NCBI GenBank assembly: GCA_022825705.1
Contig: JAJDWH010000043.1
Coordinates: forward strand, 206,867 to 270,866
Direction of reading: 5' to 3'
From: Alphaproteobacteria bacterium
Lineage (GTDB): Bacteria > Pseudomonadota > Alphaproteobacteria > TMED109
DNA: 64,000 nucleotides
Shown here: piece by piece, positions 57,620 to 64,000 of the stretch
Position numbering within the stretch: position 1 is the stretch's first letter
Layout of the letters: every line of letters begins with the position of its first letter
Translations under genes and position numbers: made by a program
The notes under the pieces: generated by a model
Seen by the model: only the letters and a program-made list of their open reading frames with translations
Told to the model about the DNA's origin: nothing
The model's database searches: none

Positions 57620-57842
57620 CCGTTGCTCCGCACGTGCCGTTGACACCACCATAGGGTCGCCGCAGACGTCCCGGCCGATCCTATGGGATGGCGCTGTCGT
57701 ACGGCTGCCATTGTCGCGAACCGGTGTCTCGTTCTGTCCACGACCGTTGTACGCTTGTCCGGGGCCTGAGCGGTATTCGGCCTCAAGTGGTGCCGTCGCG
57801 AGGCCCCATCAGTGCTCGCTTGCGCGGGAGCCGGAGCCGGCA

Positions 57843-58871
57843 ATGCGAAACGTGGTGATCTTCGTGACCTTGGTGGCGCTTGCGGGTTCCGTCGGTGCCG
57901 CCCAAGCCCGCTCGGTTACCGATTCCGCTGGCCGGACGGTGACGATCCCGGATACGGTCCAGAGGGTCTACGCGGCCGGGCCGCCAGCGGCCGTTCTGCT
58001 GTACGTCCTCGCGCCGGACCGGCTCATCGGCTGGCCGAGGGCGCCTTCGCCGGAAGACGAGCGCTACCTGCCGGAAGCGTACCGGGGATTGCCCGAGACC
58101 GGCCGTCTCACGGGCCGTGGCAATACTGCGAATCTCGAAGTCGTGCTGCGTACCAAGCCCGATCTGATCTTTGACTTCGGGTCGGTACGGCGCGCGCACG
58201 TTTCGCTGGCCGATCGCCTGCAGGCGCAGACCGGCATTCCGTACCTGCTGATCGACGGACGGTTCGAACACACGGCATCCGCCTTGCGGTTGATGGGCAA
58301 CGTGCTCGGGGTCCCGGAGCGGGCCGAGGAGCTGGCGGCGCATGTGGAAACGCTGCTTGCCGACCTGGAAGCTGTGCTGGCGGATATACCGGAGAGCGGC
58401 CGCCCGCGGGTCTATCTTGCCCGGACGCCCTCAGGGCTCGAGACCGGCCTGCAGGGATCGATCAACACGGAAATCATCGAGCGGGCGGGTGGGCGGAACG
58501 TGGCCGGCGTCAACCCCGACGCGACGAGCCGGCGCGGACTCACGCAGATGTCCGTTGAGCAGCTGATTCTGGCCAATCCCGACACGATCATCACGTGGGA
58601 CCGGACGTTCTACGCCGAGGTATGGTCGAGTCGGGTCTGGGAACCCATCGAGGCGGTGCGGCAGGGTCGCGTGTTCCTGGCGCCGACGTCGCCGTTCGGC
58701 TGGATCGACCGGCCGCCGTCCGTCAACCGCATCATCGGCCTGCGATGGCTGGGCGGCCTATTTTATCCCGATCGGATGCGATCCGACTGGCAGGAGGAAG
58801 CCCGGTTGTTCTATAGCCTGTTCTATCATGTCGATCTGACGGATGAGCTGTTAAGCCGACTGACCGATTGA
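57843..58871 (+). CDS. Periplasmic substrate-binding protein of iron-complex-type ABC importer
   Basis: The 342-residue product starts with a signal peptide (VVIFVTLVALAGSVGAAQA) and has the BtuF/FecB-type fold: DSAGRTVTIPDTVQRVYAAG, NLEVVLRTKPDLIFDFGS, VLGVPERAEELAAHVETLLA and FGWIDRPPSVNRIIGLRWL. Such proteins bind siderophore, haem, cobalamin or metal complexes; the exact ligand is not clear. The permease and ATPase genes follow with four-base overlaps, making a complete importer. No TonB receptor or Fur box was recognised nearby. Confidence 0.87.
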   Translation: MRNVVIFVTLVALAGSVGAAQARSVTDSAGRTVTIPDTVQRVYAAGPPAAVLLYVLAPDRLIGWPRAPSPEDERYLPEAYRGLPETGRLTGRGNTANLEVVLRTKPDLIFDFGSVRRAHVSLADRLQAQTGIPYLLIDGRFEHTASALRLMGNVLGVPERAEELAAHVETLLADLEAVLADIPESGRPRVYLARTPSGLETGLQGSINTEIIERAGGRNVAGVNPDATSRRGLTQMSVEQLILANPDTIITWDRTFYAEVWSSRVWEPIEAVRQGRVFLAPTSPFGWIDRPPSVNRIIGLRWLGGLFYPDRMRSDWQEEARLFYSLFYHVDLTDELLSRLTD

Positions 58872-59908
58872 ACCCGCCCGGCAATCCGGAACGACCGCGC
58901 GCGCGAGCCGCTGGTCCGATCGTTGGCGGCATGGCCGCCGGTCTGCTGCTGCTCGCCCTCCTTGCCATCACAATCGGGCCGTATCCCGTCTCGGTCGTCC
59001 AGGTTCTCGACGCGTTGCTGGAGTACGCCGGAGGATCGGCGGGCGAGACGGATGCCCAGCTCGAGACCGTACTGTTCTCGGTGCGCATCCCGCGCGTGCT
59101 GGCGGCGTTGCTGGTAGGCGCCGCCCTGGCGGCTGCGGGCACGGTCTATCAGGGCCTGTTCCGGAATCCGTTGGTGTCGCCGGACATCCTCGGCGTGTCT
59201 ACCGGGGCCGGGCTGGGTGCCGCTGTGGGGATCCTGATGTCGATGCCCGTGGTCGTGACGCAGGGCTTCGCTTTCGCGGGGGGGCTGGGGACGGTCGCGC
59301 TGGTGTACGCCGTCGCGACGGCGGTCCGCGGGCACGATCCGATGCTGGTCCTGGTGCTCGCGGGCGTTGTGCTTGGAGCACTGGCTGGTGCGTGCATCTC
59401 GCTAGTGAAGATCTTGGCCGATCCGTACGATCAGCTTCCCGCGATCACGTTTTGGCTGCTGGGCTCGCTGGCCGGCACGCAACCGGGTGACGTCTGGTCG
59501 GTATTGCCGTTCGTGGCGATTGGCCTGGTGCCGCTGGTCCTGCTGCGCTGGCAGATGAACCTGATGACGCTGGGCGATGAGGAAGCAACCGCGCTCGGCA
59601 CCGACCCGCGCCGGCTTCGCGTACTGCTGGTTGCGGCTGCGACATTGATGACCGCAAGCGTGGTGGCGATCTCAGGCGTGGTCGGGTGGGTGGGTCTGGT
59701 GATGCCCCACATTGCCCGCCTGGTGGTCGGGCCGAACTTCGATCGCCTGCTTCCGGCCGCGATGATCATGGGGGCAGGTTTCCTCCTGATCGTGGACACG
59801 ATCGCCCGCACCATGGCGACGACCGAAACGCCGCTGGGGATTCTGACTGCGTTCGTGGGAGCCCCAGTGTTTCTCTGGTTGCTCGCGACCGGACGGCGCA
59901 GCTGGTGA
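58868..59908 (+). CDS. FecCD-family ABC importer permease
   Basis: The 346-residue inner-membrane protein has about ten helices and FecCD motifs: IGPYPVSVVQVLDALLEYAG, VRIPRVLAALLVGAALAAAG, VYQGLFRNPLVSPDILGVS, and the coupling region EEATALGTDPRRLRVLLVAA. It should form a homodimer with the ATPase below. TTG 58868 overlaps the binding-protein stop and no nearer ATG precedes the first helix, so TTG is likely. Confidence 0.92.
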   Translation: MNPPGNPERPRARAAGPIVGGMAAGLLLLALLAITIGPYPVSVVQVLDALLEYAGGSAGETDAQLETVLFSVRIPRVLAALLVGAALAAAGTVYQGLFRNPLVSPDILGVSTGAGLGAAVGILMSMPVVVTQGFAFAGGLGTVALVYAVATAVRGHDPMLVLVLAGVVLGALAGACISLVKILADPYDQLPAITFWLLGSLAGTQPGDVWSVLPFVAIGLVPLVLLRWQMNLMTLGDEEATALGTDPRRLRVLLVAAATLMTASVVAISGVVGWVGLVMPHIARLVVGPNFDRLLPAAMIMGAGFLLIVDTIARTMATTETPLGILTAFVGAPVFLWLLATGRRSW

Positions 59909-60696
59909 GCGTGTTGCGGGCCGAGGGACTGGGGTTCGGCTATCCCCGGTTCCCGGTCGGGCGCGCGGTCGACCTGACGCTGCAGGCAGGCGAAATCATG
60001 TGTCTGCTCGGACCGAACGGCTGCGGCAAGACCACGCTGTTCAAGACCCTGCTCGGGCTGATCCCGCGCCAGGCGGGACGGGTCCTGGTCGATGATCGTG
60101 ACATTCTGTCACTTGACCGTCGGCACATCGCCCGAGTGATGGCATACGTTCCGCAAGCCCATTCGACGGTCTTCCCGTACGCCGTGGGCGACATGGTCCT
60201 GATGGGACGGACCGCCCACCGCGGCACGTTCTCCAGTCCGACCCGGGAGGACAGGGATCGCGCGATTGCCGCACTCGCGCAGTTGGGAATCGATGAGTTG
60301 TCCGAACGGGACTACACGCAGATTTCCGGGGGCCAGCGGCAGTTGGTCTTGATCGCCAGGGCGCTCGCCCAGGACGCTCAGCTGATCGTCATGGATGAGC
60401 CGACCGCCAGCCTCGATTTCGGCAATCAGATTCTGGTGTTGAACGAGGTACGGAAGCTGGCGGCGGCTGGTCTGGGCGTCGTGCTGTCGACCCACAATCC
60501 CGATCACGCGTTCACATACGCGACCAGCGTCCACCTGCTAGGCGACGGCACCACCCAGGCCGCGGGCTGCCCCATCGAGGTGCTGACGCCCGGGGTCCTG
60601 TCCAGGGTCTATGGTGCGCCGATTGCCGTCGAGCGTCTGCCGAGCGGCTACCACGTCTGCGTTCCGACCGGCCTGTCATCCGTACGCGAACGCTAG
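59905..60696 (+). CDS. ABC importer ATP-binding protein
   Basis: The 263-residue ATPase has Walker A GPNGCGKTT, signature ISGGQRQLVLIARAL, Walker B LIVMDEPTASLDFG and the H-loop VVLSTHNPDHA. The FecE/BtuD-type sequence YVPQAHSTVFPYAVGDMVLM is present. GTG 59905 overlaps the permease stop by four bases. It powers the importer encoded just upstream. Confidence 0.94.
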   Translation: MSVLRAEGLGFGYPRFPVGRAVDLTLQAGEIMCLLGPNGCGKTTLFKTLLGLIPRQAGRVLVDDRDILSLDRRHIARVMAYVPQAHSTVFPYAVGDMVLMGRTAHRGTFSSPTREDRDRAIAALAQLGIDELSERDYTQISGGQRQLVLIARALAQDAQLIVMDEPTASLDFGNQILVLNEVRKLAAAGLGVVLSTHNPDHAFTYATSVHLLGDGTTQAAGCPIEVLTPGVLSRVYGAPIAVERLPSGYHVCVPTGLSSVRER

Positions 60697-60774
60697 CTGA
60701 CGAAGACAGGACCACGGACCGCCTGCGCCGGGTTGAACGGCGACTGCCGCCCTCATTCCCCGCCGGGCCGGAGG

Positions 60775-60804
60775 CCTCGCGCGGCGACCGAACCGCGCGT
60801 GAGG
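60775..60804 (+). terminator. Hairpin between convergent genes
   Basis: CCTCGCGCGG (60775-60784) can pair with CCGCGCGTGAGG (60793-60804) with a two-base bulge. It lies between the convergent importer and RidA genes and may terminate both. Confidence 0.4.
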
Positions 60805-60810
60805 ACGGGT

Positions 60811-61233
60811 TCAGTGGCTTCGTCGGGCGGCCACGGCCTCCACTTCGATCAGCAGTTCCTTCCGGACCAGCCCGTCGATGATCAGCAGTGTGTTGGGGGG
60901 GTAGTCGGGCCCACTGAACAGACTCGGAAAGAGCTTCGCGCGGACCTCCATGAAGGTCGGCAGCAGGCTCGCGTCGACCAGATAGGTCCGCATGGAAACG
61001 ATGCTGTCGCAGTTCTCGCCGATCCCATTCAGTACCGATGCCAGGTTTTCGTAGACTTGGCGGACCTGGGCAGCGAAGTCGTCGCTACCGACGATGGCTC
61101 CGTCGCTATTGACGGCGACCTGACCGGCGATGTGGTAGGTGCCGAGCCCGGCCGGCATGAACGCGGCCTGGGAATAGAGGCCCTGCGCCGGAGCGGCTGC
61201 GGGCGGGTTAAGAAGTTCGATTTGGTCGGCCAC
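60811..61233 (-). CDS. RidA/YjgF-family protein lacking the deaminase arginine
   Basis: The 140-residue product has the RidA trimeric barrel pattern (YSQAAFMPAG, YHIAGQVAVNSDG, QVYENLASVLNGIGENCDSI, SMRTYLVDASLLPTFMEVRA). Where canonical RidA has PARSCVEVARLP, with the catalytic arginine, this protein has PPNTLLIIDGLV, so the imine-hydrolysing Arg is missing. It belongs to a non-RidA Rid subgroup of unknown activity. It stands alone. Confidence 0.87.
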   Translation of the reverse strand: MADQIELLNPPAAAPAQGLYSQAAFMPAGLGTYHIAGQVAVNSDGAIVGSDDFAAQVRQVYENLASVLNGIGENCDSIVSMRTYLVDASLLPTFMEVRAKLFPSLFSGPDYPPNTLLIIDGLVRKELLIEVEAVAARRSH

Positions 61234-61325
61234 GGTTGCCTCCTGTGCAGGGCGGGATTGTGGAGGATCCCGAGAGTAGATGAGAGTTCATGGCTTTCCG
61301 AGTTGCCGAATCTTGGAGATGTCTT

Positions 61326-61354
61326 CCCATATTCCCTAGTATGGCTAATATGGG
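61326..61354 (+). promoter_or_regulatory. Operator candidate of vapBC
   Basis: CCCATATT (61326-61333) and AATATGGG (61347-61354) form a perfect 8-base inverted repeat with a 13-base spacer, ending just before the vapB start. VapBC complexes commonly bind such palindromes to repress their own operon. Confidence 0.55.
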
Positions 61355-61358
61355 TCTT

Positions 61359-61607
61359 ATGAAGACGACCCTCGATATTCACGATGAGCTTCTCTCCCGC
61401 GCCAAGCGCCACGCCCGGGACACCGGTTCCACGCTGCGTGCCGTGGTCGAGGACGGGCTCCGGCAGGTGCTGGACAGGGCGGATCCGACTCGGAAGCACG
61501 TACTTCCCGACCTGCGGGTGGGCGATCCCGCCGCGGACGACCCGCTGGAACAGTACTCCTGGCCGGAACTGCGTGAGTTGATCTACGGTGACCCGGGTAC
61601 CCGATGA
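61359..61607 (+). CDS. VapB-type antitoxin
   Basis: The 82-residue product starts MKTTLDIHDELLSRAKRHAR with a ribbon-helix-helix (TGSTLRAVVEDGLRQVLDRA) and an acidic toxin-binding tail (DDPLEQYSWPELRELIYGD). ATG 61359 is chosen over ATG 61350 by family N-terminus. The stop overlaps the vapC start as ATGA. Confidence 0.85.
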   Translation: MKTTLDIHDELLSRAKRHARDTGSTLRAVVEDGLRQVLDRADPTRKHVLPDLRVGDPAADDPLEQYSWPELRELIYGDPGTR

Positions 61608-62056
61608 TCGCGGTGGACACGAATCTCCTGGTGTACGCGCACCGTCGCGAGGTGGTACTTGGCGACGCGGCCTTTGCGCTGATGCGGAATCTCGCGGAGG
61701 GCGACCGCGCCTGGGCCATTCCGTGGCCCTGCTGTTACGAGTTCCTCAGCGTCGTGACGAATCGCCGGATTTGGAAGGACCGGGCAACGTCTTCGCGAAA
61801 CGCATGGCAGCAGATGGCGGCCTGGATGGCCTCGCCGTTTCACCGCATGATCGGTGAAACGGCCGATTTCACTGACATTCTCAGCAGTTTCGTGCAGCGG
61901 CCACATGTCGTAGGCGGGGTGGTGCACGATGCGCGGATTGCCGCGATTTGCGTCGCGCACGGGGTCGACGAGCTGCTCACCCGAGACCGCGATTTCTCTC
62001 TGTTCCCTGAGCTCCCGACACGCGACCCGTTCGGCACGCGGTCCACCCGGCACTGA
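61604..62056 (+). CDS. VapC-family PIN ribonuclease toxin
   Basis: The 150-residue PIN protein starts MIAVDTNLLVYAHRREVVLG with the first acidic residue. It continues AWAIPWPCCYEFLSVVTNRR, and VVHDARIAAICVAHGVDELL with TRDRDFSLFPEL supplies the later ones. It is complete and paired with an intact antitoxin, so this locus should work. Target RNA is unknown. Confidence 0.88.
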   Translation: MIAVDTNLLVYAHRREVVLGDAAFALMRNLAEGDRAWAIPWPCCYEFLSVVTNRRIWKDRATSSRNAWQQMAAWMASPFHRMIGETADFTDILSSFVQRPHVVGGVVHDARIAAICVAHGVDELLTRDRDFSLFPELPTRDPFGTRSTRH

Positions 62057-62128
62057 CGGATGGTTGCCCGCTATCGCCCGGACCATTGCTGGCCGTGTCT
62101 CAGTTCACTGGAGTCGGGCGATTTCCTT

Positions 62129-62480
62129 TCACTGTCCGCCTTCGATCACCGAGAGGATGACCTCGTCCGAGCCCTGATGGTCGTCGGCCGAATAGTCGAC
62201 GTGGCTGTCGAGCAACGGGTCGTAGTAGTCGATGCTCTCGAGCGCCGCGAGGAAGCTGTCGACAGTGAGATCGCGCCCCGCCTTCTCGAGCGCCTAGGTC
62301 AGGCTAATCGCGGCCGATTAGCCGAGAAGCGCGCCGGTGCCCGGGAATTCGCCGTGGGCTTCGGTATAGGCCGCGATGAAGGCCGCCGATTCCGGCTGGT
62401 CGGCGCGCAGCCAGATCGGCCCAGCCGGCGGCGGCGTACATGCCCTCGGTCAGACCGCCGGGCACCTTGGCAAGCAGGGT
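62129..62480 (-). pseudogene. Decayed LivJ-type ABC substrate-binding protein, C-terminal part
   Basis: The minus strand reads the C-terminal lobe of a branched-chain amino acid-type binding protein in pieces. LAKVPGGLTEGMYAAAG occupies one frame, then PESAAFIAAYTEAHGEFPGT with GALLG in another up to TAA. After a palindromic scar comes ALEKAGRDLTVDSFLAALES, DYYDPLLDSHVDYSADDHQG and SDEVILSVIEGGQ, ending TGA at 62129-62131. A TAG lies just before ALEK. A frameshift, a missing ~20-residue block and stops show it is dead. The N-terminal lobe is absent. Confidence 0.8.
62302..62323. repeat. Palindrome inside the LivJ pseudogene
   Basis: GGCTAATCG (62302-62310) and CGATTAGCC (62315-62323) form a perfect 9-base inverted repeat around CGGC, exactly where the two homologous pieces of the pseudogene are separated. 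It may be a rearrangement or excision scar. Confidence 0.6.
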
Positions 62481-62811
62481 GTGAACCCAACTTCCGCAAG
62501 GAAGTCAGAATGACCTTGTGCCCCGCACTCCGCTGACGGTTTGGTGATTGCTGCCGACAGGGGCCGGAGCCCGAGTGGCGCTTGAGCGACCGCGTCCGTC
62601 TGGGCATGGCGCGACCGTATTACGTTGCGCCGGTGAAGGGGAGCATCGCCATCACTTGGGCCGGGGACAAACCCTCGCGGCGGGACTCGCCGGGAGCGCT
62701 CATGCGACGACTGAGCGGGGCGGCCTTGCCGCGGTTGCGGCGCGAGCTCTCCGGCGTCCGTCGCTCCGCGGGAAGGCGGCCGGGGCGACGGCGTGCGCTG
62801 CCGGTGACGGA
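62481..62811. other. Region without a recognised gene
   Basis: About 330 bases between the pseudogene and the end of the ABC permease gene. Open frames exist on both strands but have no family support; it probably contains further decayed sequence. Confidence 0.4.
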
Positions 62812-64000
62812 TCATTCGGCCTGGAGGCCGGCGATGGGGTTGAGCCGGGCGGTCTGGCGGGCGGGCTGGAAGCCGAAGAATAGGCCGGCGGCGGCGGCGG
62901 TGCCGATCCCACTTACCACCGACATCCCGGAGATCAGGAACTCCCAGCCGGTGAAGCGGCAGATCGCCCAGGTCGCCGCCAGGCCGAGCAGGATACCGAG
63001 CAGGCCGCCGGCCAGGGTCAGAATCACCGATTCGATCAGGAACTGGCTCTGGATATCGCGGCGGCGCGCACCCAGCGCCCGGCGGATGGCGATCTCGCGG
63101 CGCCGTTCGGCGACCGAGACCAGCATGATGTTCATGATGCCGATGCCGCCGACGACCAGCGAGATGCTGCCGACTGATCCCAGCAGCAGGGCAAAGGTTT
63201 GCATCTGCGCCTCCATCTGGGTGATCAGCTCCTTGGCGGTGATGATGTCCAGCTGGAGGTCGGGCGCGCGCGCCCGGAACCAGGACCTGATGTCGGCCAC
63301 CGCGGCGCGGTAGTCGACGCCGGCGCTCGACCGGGCGACGGCGAGTTCGATCGCCGGGTTGTCGGCGACCCGCCCGGCCGCGCCGATCGGCACGAAGACG
63401 GACTGGTCAGCCTCCACCTGGACGGGCAGCGCGTAGTTCTCCGGCCTCGGGTCGAGGACGCCCACGACGGTGAAGAGGATGTCGCCGACCTCCAGGGTCT
63501 CGCCCACGATCCGCCGCGCCCCGCCCTGGCGCATCGCGTCCGCGACCGCGGCGCCGACCACGCAGAAATGCCGGTCGGCGTCGAGCAGCGAGACGAACCG
63601 GCCCGCCTGCAGGGACATCCTGTTGATGCTCGCGAAGGCGGCCGTGACGCCCTGGACGCGCCCTTGTCCGACCTTCCGGCCGGCGTGGCGGAACTCGCCG
63701 TGCCCGAGGATCCTGGGCGCCGCCTCGGCGACGGCTTCCGCAAGTCCGATCGCGTCGGCGAGGCTGATCGCCTGCGATCCTGCCATAGTGGTCAACGTGC
63801 GGACCAGCAGGACATCGGTGCCGAGGGCCTCGAATTGCCGGCGCGCCTGCTCCCTGGCGATCTCGCCCAGCGAGACCATCGCGATCACCGAGGAGATGCC
63901 GATCATGATCCCGACCAGGCCGAGGGCGGTGCGCAGCCGCGCCCGGGCGAGGCTGTCGACCGCCTGGCGCGCGTTGGCGCCGAGGATCGGCAGGATGCCC
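62812..64000 (-). CDS. MacB/FtsX-family ABC transporter permease, 5' end beyond window
   Basis: The minus-strand frame enters from the window edge (GILPILGANARQAVDSLARA, then RLRTALGLVGIMIGISSVIA) and ends at 62812, giving 396 residues without the start. It contains the MacB_PCD periplasmic domain (QAGRFVSLLDADRHFCVVGA, VGVLDPRPENYALPV) and the C-terminal FtsX core (IGIMNIMLVSVAERRREIAI, RRALGARRRDIQSQFLIESV). Family proteins form mechanotransmission exporters with an ATPase and a periplasmic adaptor, both expected upstream outside this window. Cargo unknown. Confidence 0.9.
   Translation of the reverse strand, partial: GILPILGANARQAVDSLARARLRTALGLVGIMIGISSVIAMVSLGEIAREQARRQFEALGTDVLLVRTLTTMAGSQAISLADAIGLAEAVAEAAPRILGHGEFRHAGRKVGQGRVQGVTAAFASINRMSLQAGRFVSLLDADRHFCVVGAAVADAMRQGGARRIVGETLEVGDILFTVVGVLDPRPENYALPVQVEADQSVFVPIGAAGRVADNPAIELAVARSSAGVDYRAAVADIRSWFRARAPDLQLDIITAKELITQMEAQMQTFALLLGSVGSISLVVGGIGIMNIMLVSVAERRREIAIRRALGARRRDIQSQFLIESVILTLAGGLLGILLGLAATWAICRFTGWEFLISGMSVVSGIGTAAAAGLFFGFQPARQTARLNPIAGLQAE

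Overview
The window is GC-rich, densely coding DNA that looks like a chromosome segment of an alphaproteobacterium, probably from an uncultured Rhodospirillales-like lineage. That placement rests on gene order and family content: tkt-gap-pgk-class I aldolase-thiE, grpE-dnaK-dnaJ-dapB, an alphaproteobacterial-type lipoprotein at 17898-18413, an Rrf2-led SUF operon, and oxyR divergent from katG. No 16S rRNA is present, so the placement is inference.

Layout. 1-2082: 5' part of a circularly permuted ATP-grasp gene and a VapBC45-like toxin-antitoxin pair in lower-GC DNA. 2141-4019: secreted formamidase plus a small exported protein. 4203-10743: SUF iron-sulfur operon (Rrf2 regulator, sufB, C, D, S, U, T, A) behind an IscR-type box. 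11008-12693: Fic protein and a decayed vapBC. 13019-14386: DUF4864 and phytanoyl-CoA dioxygenase-like genes. 14808-17540: nitrite module (nsrR, nirV, nirK) with a near-perfect NsrR operator. 17898-21056: lipoprotein, alanine/glycine symporter, dtd, cupin. 21308-27153: central carbon operon ending in thiE. 27198-28437: rpsU and an intact vapBC. 28820-35521: DUF218 protein, RND efflux pair and TrkH. 35537-37532: folE, apaG and a radical SAM gene. 37741-40311: tRNA-Gly, phosphatase, hrcA, sirtuin. 40816-46235: KefB-type antiporter, oxyR, katG. 46420-53874: broken higBA, then grpE, an unrecognised protein, dnaK, dnaJ, dapB and a dehydrogenase. 54356-56011: leader ORF, a second LysR regulator with OxyR-like cysteines, and remnants of an XRE antitoxin and a serine recombinase. 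56278-60696: xth, DUF924 and an iron-complex-type ABC importer. 60811-64000: RidA-like gene, vapBC, a decayed LivJ-type binding protein, and a MacB-like ABC permease running off the window.

How the parts fit. Several loci share a theme of iron, redox and nitrosative stress: SUF assembly, NsrR/NirK, OxyR/KatG, a second OxyR-like regulator and a metal-complex importer. The chaperone genes carry two matching sigma-32-type promoters of identical geometry. The accessory layer is mostly toxin-antitoxin loci, both intact (three) and broken (two, plus an antitoxin fragment).

The most notable signals are a NirK homologue in which two copper ligands appear replaced (Met to Ile, His to Arg) although its NsrR operator and nirV partner are kept; a HigB toxin broken by one in-frame TGA; an unrecognised two-repeat protein translationally coupled to grpE; and the leader-ORF/OxyR-like locus at 54.2-55.4 kb. 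No CRISPR array, rRNA, intact insertion sequence or prophage was seen.
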